Shown here one piece after another: positions 19,569-29,936 of a stretch of 64,000 bases of DNA; position 1 is the first letter of the stretch; the number at the start of each line of letters is the position of its first letter. A program made the position numbers and the translations under genes. The stretch covers positions 110,875 through 174,874 of the forward strand of contig NZ_AUFE01000011.1 in NCBI RefSeq assembly GCF_000426345.1. The letters are read 5' to 3'. Under the pieces are notes generated by a model. That model did not search any database. It worked only from the letters and a program-made list of their open reading frames with translations, and had not been told where the DNA came from. The stretch comes from Cupriavidus phytohabitans (GTDB lineage Bacteria > Pseudomonadota > Gammaproteobacteria > Burkholderiales > Burkholderiaceae).

Positions 19569-22058
19569 ATGACCAGTTCCAGCGCTGTGCTCGCTCCGCA
19601 ACCCGACAGGACCTTTGACGACGCGCCCGAATGGCGCCTGCCGATCGAGGGCATGACCTGCGCCTCGTGCGTGCGCCGCGTGGAGAACGCGCTGGCGCGC
19701 GTACCGGGCGTACGCGACGTGGCCGTCAACCTTGCCACCGAGGCCGCCACGCTGCATGGCGAATCCGCCGCGGTGCTGCCGGCCGCCGCGCGCGCTGTGG
19801 CCGATGCCGGCTATGCGGTGCCGCAGGACACCATCGAACTGCAAGTCACCGACATGACCTGCGCGTCGTGCGTGGCGCGCGTGGAAAAGGCTCTGCGAGC
19901 CGTGCCGGGCGTGGTGGAGGCGCAGGTCAACCTGGCCACCGAACGCGCCACGGTCACGTTGCTGCGCGGCACCGCCGACGCCGCCGCTCTGGTGGCCGCC
20001 GTGGCCCGCGCGGGCTATGGCGCGACGCCGGCGGCCGGAGCCGAGGCCAGTGCAGTGGCTTCGGCGCAAGCCACACGCTCGCCTGCGTTCTGGGACGGCC
20101 CCTGGCCGGTGGCGATCTCTGCCGCGCTGTCGCTGCCGCTGGTCGCGCCGATGGTGCTGGAATGGTTCGGCGTGCACTGGATGCTGCCAGCCTGGGTGCA
20201 GTGGCTGCTGGCGACACCGGTGCAGTTCGTGTTCGGCTGGCGCTTCTACAAGGCTGGCTGGAAGGCGGTGCGCGCGGGCGCCGGGAATATGGACCTGCTG
20301 GTGGCGCTGGGCACGACCGCGGCCTACGGCCTGTCGCTGTGGCTGATGTGGCGCACGCCCGCCGATGCCATGCCGCACCTGTACTTCGAAAGCGCGGCGG
20401 TAGTGATCACGCTGGTGCGGCTCGGCAAGTGGCTGGAGACGCGCGCCAAGCACCAGACCGCCGAGGCCATCCGCGCGCTGGCGGCTCTGCGCCCCGATAC
20501 CGCGCGCGTGCGCCGCGGCGGCCAGGAAGCCAGCGTGCCACTGGCGTCGGTGCGCGTCGGCGACGAGGTGGTGGTGCGCCCGGGCGAGCGCATCCCGGTC
20601 GACGCCGAGGTGATCGAAGGCAGCAGCCACGCGGACGAGTCGATGCTGACCGGAGAGAGCGTGCCGGTGCCCAAGAAGCCGGGGGACCGGCTGACCGGCG
20701 GCGCGATCAACTTCGAAGGGCTGCTGGTGGCGCGCACCGTTGCCGTCGGCGCCGAGACGGTGCTGGCGCGCATCATCCGCATGGTCGAGCATGCGCAGGC
20801 GGCCAAGGCGCCGATCCAGCGCATGGTGGACCAGGTCAGCGCGGTGTTCGTGCCGGTGGTGCTGGTCATCGCGCTGGTGACGGTGCTGGGCTGGGGCCTG
20901 CTGGGCGGAGACTGGGAAGCGGCGCTGCTAAACGCGGTGGCGGTGCTGGTGATCGCCTGCCCGTGCGCGTTGGGACTGGCCACGCCGACGGCGATCATGG
21001 CTGGCACCGGCGCCGGGGCGCGTGCCGGCATCCTGATCAAGGACGCCGAGGCGCTGGAAGTGGCGCATCGCGTCAGCGTGGTGGCGTTCGACAAGACTGG
21101 CACGCTGACGGTCGGCAAGCCCGAAGTGGTGGCGCTGCATGCCGCCAGTCCTGCCGATGCCGACGGCGGCGTGCTGCTGGCGCGTCTGGCCGCGCTGCAG
21201 GCCGGCAGCGAACACCCGCTGGCCCGCGCGGTGCTGGCTGCGGCGCGGGCGCGCGGCATCGCCGTGCCCAGGGCCGAGGACGTCCAGGCGCTGCCGGGCC
21301 GCGGCATTGCCGGCGTGGTCGACGGCAAGCCGCTGCAGCTCGGCAGCGAACGGTTGCGTGAATCGCTGGGCGCGGAAGCGGGTACGCTGGCGCCGGTGGC
21401 GCAGCGGCTGCGCGACGAAGGCCGCACCGTGTCGTGGCTGATCGAGACCACGCCGCCGCGCGTCGTCGGGCTGGTTGCGTTCGGCGATTCGATCAAGCCG
21501 GGCGCACCCGAGGCGATTGCCCGGCTGCGCGCGGCGGGCGTGCGCACCGTGATGCTGACCGGCGACAACGCCGGCGCGGCGGCGCGGGTGGCGCGCGAGC
21601 TTGGTCTCGACGACGTGCAGGCCGAGGTATTGCCCGAGGACAAGGCCGCGCGCGTGCAGGCACTGGGGCAGGGCGGCGCGGTGGTGGCGATGGTGGGCGA
21701 CGGCATCAATGACGCGCCGGCGCTGGCGGCGGCGGATGTCGGCATCGCCATGTCCACCGGCACCGACGTGGCCATGCACGCCGCCGGCATTACGCTGATG
21801 CGCGGCGACCCGGCGCTGGTGGCCGATGCGCTGGCGGTTTCGCACCGCACCGTGCGCAAGATCCGGCAGAACCTGTTCTGGGCATTCTTCTACAACGTGG
21901 TAGGCATTCCGCTGGCGGCGGCGGGGCTGCTGAACCCGGTGGTGGCGGGCGCGGCAATGGCGTTCTCCAGCGTCAGCGTGGTCAGCAACGCCTTGCTGCT
22001 GCGGCGCTGGCATCCTCAATCCGGCGCCACGGCCACGGCACCGGGAGGCGAGCGATGA
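19569..22058 (+). CDS. copA: Cu(I)-exporting P1B-type ATPase
   Basis: An 829-residue copper efflux pump of the inner membrane. Two N-terminal heavy-metal domains have MTCASC sites (Cys31/Cys34 and Cys98/Cys101). Eight transmembrane helices are expected. The membrane ion-binding CPC motif is at 464-466, the phosphorylated Asp508 is in DKTGTLT, and the hinge GDGINDAP is present, with SEHPLARAV as the nucleotide-binding HP motif. The last transmembrane part holds NLFWAFFYN and [17 protein letters not shown], as in CopA. The start ATG follows an AGGA sequence. It is driven by the CueR-type promoter at 19506 and its stop overlaps the cueR start (ATGA). Confidence 0.96.
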   Translation: MTSSSAVLAPQPDRTFDDAPEWRLPIEGMTCASCVRRVENALARVPGVRDVAVNLATEAATLHGESAAVLPAAARAVADAGYAVPQDTIELQVTDMTCASCVARVEKALRAVPGVVEAQVNLATERATVTLLRGTADAAALVAAVARAGYGATPAAGAEASAVASAQATRSPAFWDGPWPVAISAALSLPLVAPMVLEWFGVHWMLPAWVQWLLATPVQFVFGWRFYKAGWKAVRAGAGNMDLLVALGTTAAYGLSLWLMWRTPADAMPHLYFESAAVVITLVRLGKWLETRAKHQTAEAIRALAALRPDTARVRRGGQEASVPLASVRVGDEVVVRPGERIPVDAEVIEGSSHADESMLTGESVPVPKKPGDRLTGGAINFEGLLVARTVAVGAETVLARIIRMVEHAQAAKAPIQRMVDQVSAVFVPVVLVIALVTVLGWGLLGGDWEAALLNAVAVLVIACPCALGLATPTAIMAGTGAGARAGILIKDAEALEVAHRVSVVAFDKTGTLTVGKPEVVALHAASPADADGGVLLARLAALQAGSEHPLARAVLAAARARGIAVPRAEDVQALPGRGIAGVVDGKPLQLGSERLRESLGAEAGTLAPVAQRLRDEGRTVSWLIETTPPRVVGLVAFGDSIKPGAPEAIARLRAAGVRTVMLTGDNAGAAARVARELGLDDVQAEVLPEDKAARVQALGQGGAVVAMVGDGINDAPALAAADVGIAMSTGTDVAMHAAGITLMRGDPALVADALAVSHRTVRKIRQNLFWAFFYNVVGIPLAAAGLLNPVVAGAAMAFSSVSVVSNALLLRRWHPQSGATATAPGGER

Positions 22059-22495
22059 ATATCGGCGAAGCGGCGCAGGCGTCGGGCGTGTCGGCCAAGA
22101 TGATCCGGCACTACGAATCGATCGGGCTGGTGGAGGCACCGCCGCGCACCGAGGGCGGCTATCGGCGCTATGACGAACGCGCGGTGCATACCTTGCGCTT
22201 CGTGCGGCGCGCCCGTAATCTGGGCTTCTCGCTGGACGAAATCCGCAACCTGCTGTCGCTGTGGCGCGACCGCGGCCGCGCCAGCGCCGATGTCAAGGCG
22301 CTGACGCTGAAGCACCTGGCCGATCTGGAGCAGCGCATCGCCGAACTGGCCGCGATGCGCGATACATTGCGGCAGCTGGCGCAGCATTGCAGCGGGGACG
22401 AGCGGCCGGATTGCCCGATCCTGGCCGATATCGCGGACGTGCCTGACATCGGCGGGACGCGCCACGCGGAGCGGGAAGGACACGGCTGTTACTGA
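22055..22495 (+). CDS. cueR: Copper-responsive MerR-family regulator
   Basis: A 146-residue MerR-type activator. It starts [20 protein letters not shown], the helix-turn-helix, followed by [19 protein letters not shown] and a dimerisation helix. Two cysteines, Cys112 and Cys120 in CSGDERPDC, stand at exactly the positions that bind Cu(I) in E. coli CueR. A histidine/cysteine-containing tail (HGCY) extends the C-terminus. The gene overlaps copA by four bases and so is co-transcribed with its target, which gives autoregulation through the copA promoter. Other MerR members such as those for Pb or Cd have different cysteine patterns. Confidence 0.94.
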   Translation: MNIGEAAQASGVSAKMIRHYESIGLVEAPPRTEGGYRRYDERAVHTLRFVRRARNLGFSLDEIRNLLSLWRDRGRASADVKALTLKHLADLEQRIAELAAMRDTLRQLAQHCSGDERPDCPILADIADVPDIGGTRHAEREGHGCY

Positions 22496-22560
22496 TTGTC
22501 TTTTGGCCTGCAGCAATGCCGGCGCACACGCAGGCCTGGCCGCAGAGGAGACCGTAGCGC

Positions 22561-23532
22561 ATGGCACAACCGATGACGGACGATCACGCTTCCGCTGGTT
22601 CTACGGGCGCTGCCGAGGCCGCAGGCACCACCACAGCCCCTGGCCCCGCCATTGCGCACGCACCCGTGCAAAGCCGCCAGCGCATGCGCGACGGCACCGA
22701 ACTGCTGCTGCGCACCTGGCTGCCCGATCCCGGCCGCTTTGTCGAACCGCTTGGCTCGGTGCTGCTGGTGCACGGGCTCGCTGAACACGCCGGCCGCTAC
22801 CAGCACGTCGCCGACCTGCTGTGCGGATTGGGATTGCGCGTGCGCGCGTTCGACCTGCGCGGCCACGGCGCCAGCGGCGGCGCGCGCATGGTGGCCGATC
22901 ATCCCGACATCTATCTCGAGGACCTGGCCGAGGTCTACGACGCCGCGCTGCATGGCTGGAACGAGCTGCCGATCCTGCTCGGCCACAGCATGGGCGGGCT
23001 GATCGCTGCGCGCTTTGCTACGGCGCGCGTGCGCCCGGTGCGCGCGCTGGTGCTGTCATCGCCCGCGCTGGCGTTGCGGCTGTCGCGGCCGATGCTGGCG
23101 CTGCACCGCGTGCTGCTGGCGCTGGCGCCGCGGCTGCGCGTGCCCAACCCGATCGACGCGCGGCACCTCTCGCACGACCCGGCCGTGGTGGCGGCCTACC
23201 GCGCCGACCCGCTGGTGCAGACCACCATCACCGCCAGCGTGCTGGAGAGCTTTATCGGCGGCATGGCGCAGGCACAGGCCGATGCCGCGCGGCTGGAGGC
23301 ACCGATGCTGATGCTGGTCGGCGGCGCCGACCGCGTGGTCGATCCGGCGGGCAGCCGCAGCTTCTTCGACAATGCGCCGCCCGACCTGCGTGACGAGGTC
23401 TGGTATCCGCACGGCTACCACGAGATCTTCAATGAAGCGCAGCCATTGCGTAGCGAAGTGTTCGCGGCGCTGAGCGACTGGCTGCAGCGGCACCTGCAAC
23501 CTTCCGCGACCGCCAGGCCGCCACCGGCCTAA
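22561..23532 (+). CDS. Alpha/beta hydrolase, monoacylglycerol lipase-like
   Basis: A 323-residue serine hydrolase. The oxyanion region is LLVHGLAEHAGRY, the nucleophile elbow is GHSMGG, and later motifs include DLRGHGASGG, an acidic residue in GGADRVVDP and the catalytic histidine in YHEIFNE. These match the lysophospholipase/monoacylglycerol lipase (PldB-like) family. No signal peptide is evident. The N-terminal 35 residues are Ala/Gly/Thr-rich and carry no fold. It begins 65 bases after cueR on the same strand and its stop codon overlaps that of the convergent lysR gene. Confidence 0.88.
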   Translation: MAQPMTDDHASAGSTGAAEAAGTTTAPGPAIAHAPVQSRQRMRDGTELLLRTWLPDPGRFVEPLGSVLLVHGLAEHAGRYQHVADLLCGLGLRVRAFDLRGHGASGGARMVADHPDIYLEDLAEVYDAALHGWNELPILLGHSMGGLIAARFATARVRPVRALVLSSPALALRLSRPMLALHRVLLALAPRLRVPNPIDARHLSHDPAVVAAYRADPLVQTTITASVLESFIGGMAQAQADAARLEAPMLMLVGGADRVVDPAGSRSFFDNAPPDLRDEVWYPHGYHEIFNEAQPLRSEVFAALSDWLQRHLQPSATARPPPA

Positions 23533-24416
23533 GTCCGGAACACCGACTCCGCCACACCGAACACCGCGGCCACCACCGGGTCGTCGCGGCGCGTCGCCAG
23601 GCATACCAGGGTCAGCTCGGTCCGCACAGACATGCCCTCGACGATCGCCAGTCCATGCGCATGCGACTCGCGCAGCGCAATCGAATCGCGTACCAGCGAA
23701 AGTCCCACGCCGGAACGGACCAGGTCCAGCATCGACGCTTCCTGGTCCACGTGCGCCACCTTGGGTACGCCGGCTGGGTCGACACCCGCCTGCGCGAAGC
23801 GCTCGCACAGCAGGCGGTTATGCGCCGACTCGGGCGGCGTCCAGATCCACGGCAGTGTTGCCAGCTGCGCCCATGAGCGCAGCGCGGTGCGCTCCTTCCA
23901 GCCCTTGGGCGCGACCACGTAATACGAAAAGGGCGTCAGCGTGAGCGCATGGAAGCTCGCATCGGACGGCTGGCCCAGGTAGAAGCCGACGTCGAGCGCG
24001 CCGCTGCGTACCTGTTGCAGCACCCAGCCCGACATGCCGTGGCGCAGCTCGGTACTGATCTGCGGATGGCGCTCGACCAGTGTGCGCAGCATTGGTCCCA
24101 GCCGCGTGAATTCCGGGTCGAGGATGGTGCCGATCGCCAGGCGCCCGCGCACCGTGTGATGCATGGCATTGACGGTGTGCTGCAGGTCGCCGACGCCGTC
24201 GAGGATGCGTTCGGCCAGCGGCAGCAGCGCAGCGCCGTCCGCGGTCAGCGTCAGGCCGGCGGCGGTGCGTTCGAACAGCTTGATGTGCCACGCCGACTGC
24301 AGCGCCTTGAGCTGGAGGCTGACCGCGGGCTGGGTCAGGTGCAGCCGCTGCGCGGCGCGGGTGAGGTTGCCTTCGCGGGCGATGGCGACGAATGCGCGCA
24401 GGTGGTGGAGGTCCAA
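23529..24416 (-). CDS. LysR-family regulator divergent from mmsA
   Basis: A LysR-type regulator of about 295 residues. The winged helix-turn-helix reads LRAFVAIAREGNLTRAAQRL and LTQPAVSLQLKALQ, and the effector domain begins near RGRLAIGTILDPEFTRLG. The start is not certain. A TTG at 24416 gives the usual LDLHHLRAF beginning and leaves the inverted repeat at 24453-24480 in the intergenic region; a GTG at 24467 would place that repeat over the start codon. It is divergent from methylmalonate-semialdehyde dehydrogenase and may control it. The stop codon overlaps that of the convergent hydrolase (CTAA, 23529-23532). Confidence 0.9.
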   Translation of the reverse strand: MDLHHLRAFVAIAREGNLTRAAQRLHLTQPAVSLQLKALQSAWHIKLFERTAAGLTLTADGAALLPLAERILDGVGDLQHTVNAMHHTVRGRLAIGTILDPEFTRLGPMLRTLVERHPQISTELRHGMSGWVLQQVRSGALDVGFYLGQPSDASFHALTLTPFSYYVVAPKGWKERTALRSWAQLATLPWIWTPPESAHNRLLCERFAQAGVDPAGVPKVAHVDQEASMLDLVRSGVGLSLVRDSIALRESHAHGLAIVEGMSVRTELTLVCLATRRDDPVVAAVFGVAESVFRT

Positions 24417-24452
24417 GGCAATGGGGGCGGTTCGATTGCGCGAGTGGTGCGG

Positions 24453-24480
24453 CGCAATATTTAGCACAGCTTATATTGCG
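24453..24480. promoter_or_regulatory. 8-bp inverted repeat, probable LysR operator
   Basis: CGCAATAT (24453-24460) and its exact complement ATATTGCG (24473-24480) are separated by 12 bases, in an AT-rich gap between divergent lysR and mmsA. This is the usual place and form of a LysR-type recognition site. Confidence 0.6.
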
Positions 24481-24638
24481 TTTGACGATAAATCATTGGA
24501 CGAGGCGGTGCAACTGCACCAAGCTTGCGCTCAACACGGCCCGCCGCGCCAGGTGCGGCAGACGACGTTGCGGCGATGTTATTACCGCGCGCAATGAAGC
24601 GGCCGATCCTCGATATCCCGTTTCAAGCAGGAGTGGAA

Positions 24639-26165
24639 GTGGAAGACATCCTTGCAGAAGCCAGCGCTGTGCAAACTACCGTTGGACATTTCATCGGAGG
24701 CCGGCACACGCGTGGTGCGTCGCAGCGCCTGGCCGATATCTTCAACCCGGCGATCGGCGAAGTTGCCGCGCGCGTGGCGCTTGCCACCGCGCAGGACGTT
24801 GCCGACGCCGTGGCCGCCGCCAAGGCCGCGTTTCCCGCATGGTCCGAGACCCCGCCGCTGCGCCGGGCGCGCATCCTGTTCAAGTTCAAGGAACTGCTCG
24901 ACCAGCACCATGACGACCTGGCCGCGCTGATCACGCGCGAGCACGGCAAGGTGTTCTCCGATGCCAAGGGCGAAGTCACGCGCGGCATCGAGGTGGTGGA
25001 GTTTGCCTGCGGCATTCCCAACCTGCTCAAGACGGATTTCACCGACAACGTCGGCGGCGGCATCGACAACTGGAACCTGCGCCAGCCGCTGGGCGTGGTG
25101 GCGGGGATCACGCCGTTCAACTTCCCGGTGATGGTGCCGATGTGGATGTTCCCGGTGGCGCTGGCCTGCGGCAATACGTTCGTGCTGAAGCCGTCGGAGC
25201 GGGATCCGTCGCCGAGCTTGCTGATTGCGGATCTGCTGCGCCAGGCCGGCTTGCCCGATGGCGTGTTCAATGTCGTGCAGGGCGACAAGGAAGCGGTCGA
25301 TGCGCTGCTGGCGCATCCGGATGTGCAGGCGTTGTCGTTTGTCGGGTCGACGCCGATTGCCGAGTACATCTATACGGAAGGGACCAGGCATGGCAAGCGG
25401 GTGCAGGCGTTGGGCGGGGCCAAGAACCACCTGGTGGTGATGCCGGATGCGGATCTGGACCAGGCAGTCGATGCGCTGATTGGTGCGGCCTATGGCTCGG
25501 CGGGCGAGCGCTGCATGGCGATCTCTGTGGCCGTGGCCGTGGGTGACGTTGCCGACAAGCTGGTGCCGCGGCTGGCGGAGCGGGCGCGTGCGCTGAAGAT
25601 CCGCAACGGCATGGAGTCGGACGCCGAAATGGGTCCGCTGGTGACGGGGGCGCACAAGGCCAAGGTCGAGGGGTATATCGCCAGGGGTGTGGAAGAGGGG
25701 GCGACGCTGGTGGCCGATGGCCGGGGGCACAAGGTCGAGGGGCATGAGAACGGGTTCTATGTCGGCGGCACGCTGTTCGATCACGTCACGCCCGACATGA
25801 CCATCTACAAGGAAGAGATCTTCGGGCCGGTGCTGTCGGTGGTGCGGGTGCATGACTTTGCCGAGGCGGTGGCGCTGATCAATGCGCATGAGTTCGGCAA
25901 TGGGGTGTCCTGCTATACCAGCGACGGTGGGATTGCGCGGGCCTTTGCGCGGCAGATCCAGATAGGTATGGTTGGGATTAATGTTCCTATCCCTGTGCCG
26001 ATGGCATGGCATTCGTTTGGTGGATGGAAGCGGTCGTTGTTTGGGGACCACCATGCGTATGGGGAGGAGGGGGTGCGGTTCTATACGCGTTATAAGAGTG
26101 TGATGCAGCGGTGGCCGGATTCCATTGCCAAGGGGGCGGAATTTACGATGCCGGTGGCTAAGTGA
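24639..26165 (+). CDS. mmsA: Methylmalonate-semialdehyde dehydrogenase (CoA-acylating)
   Basis: A 508-residue NAD-dependent aldehyde dehydrogenase. It converts methylmalonate or malonate semialdehyde plus CoA to propionyl- or acetyl-CoA, in valine, inositol or beta-alanine breakdown. Family marks are [12 protein letters not shown] at the N-terminus, [19 protein letters not shown], and the catalytic Cys292 in [11 protein letters not shown]. The C-terminal [19 protein letters not shown] is typical of MmsA rather than of other aldehyde dehydrogenases. I favour the GTG at 24639 because AGCAGGAG precedes it at good spacing; an ATG at 24594 would add 15 residues without a Shine-Dalgarno sequence. 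Confidence 0.92.
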   Translation: MEDILAEASAVQTTVGHFIGGRHTRGASQRLADIFNPAIGEVAARVALATAQDVADAVAAAKAAFPAWSETPPLRRARILFKFKELLDQHHDDLAALITREHGKVFSDAKGEVTRGIEVVEFACGIPNLLKTDFTDNVGGGIDNWNLRQPLGVVAGITPFNFPVMVPMWMFPVALACGNTFVLKPSERDPSPSLLIADLLRQAGLPDGVFNVVQGDKEAVDALLAHPDVQALSFVGSTPIAEYIYTEGTRHGKRVQALGGAKNHLVVMPDADLDQAVDALIGAAYGSAGERCMAISVAVAVGDVADKLVPRLAERARALKIRNGMESDAEMGPLVTGAHKAKVEGYIARGVEEGATLVADGRGHKVEGHENGFYVGGTLFDHVTPDMTIYKEEIFGPVLSVVRVHDFAEAVALINAHEFGNGVSCYTSDGGIARAFARQIQIGMVGINVPIPVPMAWHSFGGWKRSLFGDHHAYGEEGVRFYTRYKSVMQRWPDSIAKGAEFTMPVAK

Positions 26166-26291
26166 TGTTTTTTGTGTAGGGCTGCGGCTGGGAATCTGGT
26201 GGTTGTTTCTATGCCCGGTTCCGCCCTTCAGGGCGGAATCGGGCGCATCAAATATCCGCCAGATGCCTGGCCGTCAGCACAAAAGACCAAA

Positions 26292-27974
26292 ATGCAAACC
26301 AAACCCGCCATGGAGACATTCGACTACATCATCGTGGGCGCCGGCTCAGCCGGCTGTGTCCTGGCCAACCGCCTGACCCAGGACCCTGACATCAACGTCC
26401 TTCTACTGGAAGCAGGCGGCAAAGACGACTACCACTGGATCCACATCCCGGTAGGCTACCTGTATTGCATCGGCAACCCCCGCACGGACTGGCTCTACCG
26501 CACCGAAGCCGAAGCCGGCCTGAACGGCCGCTCGCTGGGCTACCCCCGCGGCCGCGTGCTGGGCGGATGCTCGTCAATCAACGGCATGATCTACATGCGC
26601 GGCCAGCGTGAAGACTACGACGAATGGGCCCGCCTGTCCGGCGACGACGGCTGGAAATGGGACAACGTGCTTCCGCTGTTCAAACGCTGCGAAGACCACC
26701 ACCGCGGCCCAAGCGAATTCCATGGCGCCCACGGCGAGTGGCGCGTCGAAGCGCAGCGGCTGCGCTGGGACATCCTCGAGCGCTTTGCCGATGCAGCAGA
26801 ACAAGCCGGCATCCCGCGTACCGACGACTTCAACCGGGGCGATAACTTTGGCGTCGGCTATTTCGAAGTCAACCAGCGCCGCGGCATCCGCTGGAACACC
26901 GCCAAGGCCTTCCTGCGCCGCGCGTCGGAGCGCCCGAACCTGACCATCGTCACCGGCGTGCAAGTCAGCGCGCTCACCTTCGACGGGCGCCGCTGCACTG
27001 GCGTGCAATACATCGGCGGCGGGCAGCCGCATGCCGCGGCTGCGCGGCATGAAGTCATCCTCTCTGCCGGCGCGGTCAATACGCCGCAGTTGCTGGAGCT
27101 GTCCGGCATCGGCCAGCCGGAACGGCTGCGCGCACTGGGCATCGACGTACGCCACGCCTTGGCCGGCGTGGGCGAAAACCTGCAGGACCACCTGCAGCTG
27201 CGCACCGTGGTCAAGGTCAACGGCGTGCGTACGCTCAACACGCGCGCCTCCAGCCTGTGGGGCAAGCTGTGCATCGGTGTCGAGTACGCCTTCAACCAGA
27301 GCGGGCCGATGAGCATGGCGCCGTCGCAGCTGGGGGCATTCGCGCGCTCGGATCCGTCGCAGGCACGGCCGAACGTGGAGTACCACGTGCAGCCGCTGTC
27401 GCTGGACAAGTTCGGCGATCCGCTGCACGCGTTCAATGCCTTCACCGCCAGTGCCTGCAACCTGCGGCCGACGTCGCGCGGCAGCGTGCATGCGCGCAGC
27501 GCCGATTACCACGATGCGCCGGTAATCGCGCCCAACTACCTGTCGACCGACGAAGACCGGCGTGTCGCCGCCGATTCGCTGCGCCTGACGCGCCGCATCG
27601 TGGCATCGCCGGCGCTGGCGCCGTACCAGCCCGAGGAATACCTGCCGGGTGCCGCATTCCAGACCGACGAAGAACTGGCCGAAGCCGCCGGCAGCATCGG
27701 CACCACCATCTTCCATCCCGTCGGCACCTGCAAGATGGGTCGCAGCGACGACGGCATGGCGGTGGTCGACAACCGGCTGCGGGTGTTCGGCATAGAGGGA
27801 CTGCGCGTGGTCGATGCCTCGGTGATGCCGCTGATCACCTCGGGCAATACCAATTCCCCCACCATCATGATTGCCGAACGTGCCAGCGACATGATCCGCG
27901 AAGACCGCCGGCGCGGCGCGGGGGCGGCGGGAGCGATGGCGCCGGCGCCACTCGCCGCGGCGGAAAGCGCCTGA
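26292..27974 (+). CDS. GMC-family FAD-dependent oxidoreductase, alcohol/choline dehydrogenase-like
   Basis: A 560-residue flavoprotein of the glucose-methanol-choline family. The FAD-binding fold is FDYIIVGAGSAGCVLANRL near the start, the PROSITE-type regions are GYPRGRVLGGCSSINGMIY and SAGAVNTPQLLELSGIG, and the C-terminus has the catalytic histidine in HPVGTCKMG and the asparagine in SGNTNSPTIMIAE. It resembles membrane-associated alcohol dehydrogenases such as AlkJ more than choline dehydrogenase. The start is ATG 26292 or, six codons later, ATG 26310. It follows mmsA by 126 bases on the same strand, so both may act on aldehydes and alcohols from one pathway, but the substrate is unknown. 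Confidence 0.9.
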   Translation: MQTKPAMETFDYIIVGAGSAGCVLANRLTQDPDINVLLLEAGGKDDYHWIHIPVGYLYCIGNPRTDWLYRTEAEAGLNGRSLGYPRGRVLGGCSSINGMIYMRGQREDYDEWARLSGDDGWKWDNVLPLFKRCEDHHRGPSEFHGAHGEWRVEAQRLRWDILERFADAAEQAGIPRTDDFNRGDNFGVGYFEVNQRRGIRWNTAKAFLRRASERPNLTIVTGVQVSALTFDGRRCTGVQYIGGGQPHAAAARHEVILSAGAVNTPQLLELSGIGQPERLRALGIDVRHALAGVGENLQDHLQLRTVVKVNGVRTLNTRASSLWGKLCIGVEYAFNQSGPMSMAPSQLGAFARSDPSQARPNVEYHVQPLSLDKFGDPLHAFNAFTASACNLRPTSRGSVHARSADYHDAPVIAPNYLSTDEDRRVAADSLRLTRRIVASPALAPYQPEEYLPGAAFQTDEELAEAAGSIGTTIFHPVGTCKMGRSDDGMAVVDNRLRVFGIEGLRVVDASVMPLITSGNTNSPTIMIAERASDMIREDRRRGAGAAGAMAPAPLAAAESA

Positions 27975-28340
27975 AGGTGGCAGGCGCAGGGTGCGCAGCA
28001 TGGGAAATCGGGGCGCGAAAGCGCGCGGGCGCCAGGTGGCGTTTGCTGACCATGTGCGCCTGCAAAAAAACTGACACTTGGTTCATGTTTCATAGTGCAA
28101 ACCCCGATGTTTTGCGATGCAACAGGCGCACACAATAGACGCCTCGGAGGGTGGGGGGCAGCACATTGTGCTGGTCTCGTTCTCCGGCGGGAGCCGCCCC
28201 GCACAGCCATAACAAAGACACCGCAGCACGCCGCGACCACGGACGTGCCTGACGGACGCGGCACAGGGCCTACAGGCCGGTTCGGACCATCAGTCAGTGC
28301 CGGGCATCACCCGGCGTACAACGAAGGGCGGGCAGGAGAC
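27975..28340. other. Intergenic region before the first HAAT transporter cluster
   Basis: No gene is supported in these 366 bases. A run of seven A at about 28062 and a locally AT-richer stretch to 28140 suggest that the transporter promoter lies here, but I see no convincing -35/-10 pair. Confidence 0.5.
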
Positions 28341-29117
28341 ATGAACCAGCAGGAAACCATCCTGGAAACGCGGAACCTCACCAAGGAGTTCAAGGGGTTC
28401 ACCGCGGTGAGCGACGTCAACCTCCGGGTGCGTCGCGGCTCGATCCATGCATTGATCGGCCCCAACGGCGCAGGCAAGACCACTTGCTTCAACCTGCTCA
28501 CCAAGTTCCTGGAGCCGACCACCGGCACCATCGTATTCAACGGCATCGACATCACCCGCGAAAAGCCCGCGCAGATCGCGCGCCGCGGCGTGATTCGCTC
28601 GTTCCAGATCTCGGCGGTGTTCCCGCACCTGACGGTGATGGAGAACGTGCGCATCGGGCTGCAGCGCCAGCTCGGCACCGCTTACCAGTTCTGGCGCAGC
28701 GAGCGCTCGCTCGATGTGCTCAACGACCGCGCCATGGAGCTGCTCGAGCAGGTGGGGCTGACCGAGTTCGCGCAGACGCTGACGGTGAACCTGCCGTACG
28801 GTCGCAAGCGCGCGCTGGAGATTGCCACCACGCTGGCGATGGAGCCCGAGCTGATGCTGCTCGACGAGCCCACCCAGGGCATGGGCCATGAGGACGTCGA
28901 CCGCGTCACGCAGCTGATCAAGAAGGTCTCCGCCGGCCGCACCATCCTGATGGTCGAGCACAACATGAGCGTGGTCTCGTCGATCGCCGACAAGATCACC
29001 GTGCTGCAGCGGGGCGCGATCCTGGCCGAGGGGCCTTACGCCGAGGTGTCGAAGGACCCGCGCGTGATGGAGGCCTACATGGGCACGGCCGATGCCGAGC
29101 TGCAGGGCGCGCACTGA
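28341..29117 (+). CDS. livG: HAAT-type ABC transporter ATPase (LivG-like)
   Basis: A 258-residue ATPase of the hydrophobic amino acid uptake transporter family. Walker A is GPNGAGKTT, the signature region reads LPYGRKRALEIATTL, in which the usual LSGGQ is degenerate as in LivG, and Walker B is LMLLDEPTQGMGHED with the following His in VEHNMSVV. The ATG follows GGCAGGAGAC. It is the first of five genes (ATPase, ATPase, binding protein, permease, permease) in one direction; livF follows after 15 bases. The substrate cannot be told; related systems carry branched-chain amino acids, amides or aromatic acids. Confidence 0.92.
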   Translation: MNQQETILETRNLTKEFKGFTAVSDVNLRVRRGSIHALIGPNGAGKTTCFNLLTKFLEPTTGTIVFNGIDITREKPAQIARRGVIRSFQISAVFPHLTVMENVRIGLQRQLGTAYQFWRSERSLDVLNDRAMELLEQVGLTEFAQTLTVNLPYGRKRALEIATTLAMEPELMLLDEPTQGMGHEDVDRVTQLIKKVSAGRTILMVEHNMSVVSSIADKITVLQRGAILAEGPYAEVSKDPRVMEAYMGTADAELQGAH

Positions 29118-29132
29118 AGCGGGGACGATACG

Positions 29133-29852
29133 ATGAGCACGAACAACACTCCCGCACTCGAAATCAAGGGCCTGCAGGCCTGGTACGGCGAATCGCACAT
29201 CCTGCACGGCGTCGACCTCACCGTGAACCGCGGCGAAGTGGTGACGCTGCTGGGCCGCAACGGCGCCGGCCGCACCACTACGCTGCGCGCCATCATGGGC
29301 CTGACCGGCGCGCGCAAGGGCTCGATCAAGGTCAACGGCCACGAGACCATCGGCCTGCCGACGCACAAGATCGCGCACTACGGCATCGGCTATTGCCCCG
29401 AAGAGCGCGCGATCTTCTCCAGCCTGTCATGCGAGGAGAACCTGCTGCTGCCGCCGCAGCTCAAGGGTACGGACTCGGGCATGAGCGAGGCCGAGATCTA
29501 TGACATGTTCCCCAACCTGAAGGAGCGCCGCCAGAGCCAGGGCACGCGTCTGTCGGGCGGCGAGCAGCAGATGTTGGCGGTGGCGCGCATCCTGCGCACC
29601 GGCGCCAACCTGCTGCTGCTCGACGAGATCTCGGAAGGGCTGGCGCCGGTGATCGTGCAGGCGCTGGCGCGCATGATCCGGATGCTCAAGCAGAAGGGGT
29701 ACACGGTGGTGATGGTGGAGCAGAACTTCCGCTTCGCCGCGCCGCTGGCCGACCGCTTCTACGTGATGGAGCACGGCAGCATCGTCGAACGCTTCGATGC
29801 CAGCGAACTGCAGGCAAAGATGCCGGTGCTGCATGAATTGCTCGGGGTCTGA
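29133..29852 (+). CDS. livF: HAAT-type ABC transporter ATPase (LivF-like) with Arg in Walker A
   Basis: A 239-residue second ATPase of the transporter. The signature LSGGEQQMLAVARIL and Walker B NLLLLDEISEGLAP are normal for LivF. Walker A, however, reads GRNGAGRTTT: the invariant Lys that contacts the ATP phosphates is Arg, encoded by CGC. Both HAAT ATPases are normally needed, so this either tolerates the change or leaves one active site mainly in LivG. The second cluster's LivF (39769) keeps GPNGAGKST. The gene starts 15 bases after livG and is 84 bases from the binding protein gene. Confidence 0.92.
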   Translation: MSTNNTPALEIKGLQAWYGESHILHGVDLTVNRGEVVTLLGRNGAGRTTTLRAIMGLTGARKGSIKVNGHETIGLPTHKIAHYGIGYCPEERAIFSSLSCEENLLLPPQLKGTDSGMSEAEIYDMFPNLKERRQSQGTRLSGGEQQMLAVARILRTGANLLLLDEISEGLAPVIVQALARMIRMLKQKGYTVVMVEQNFRFAAPLADRFYVMEHGSIVERFDASELQAKMPVLHELLGV

Positions 29853-29936
29853 TTCCGGGATCTGACCGATACCCGGATCGTTGATGTTTGGCAGGAACGG
29901 GTGGCGCATCGCCGCCGCAAATCAGGAGACATAGAG

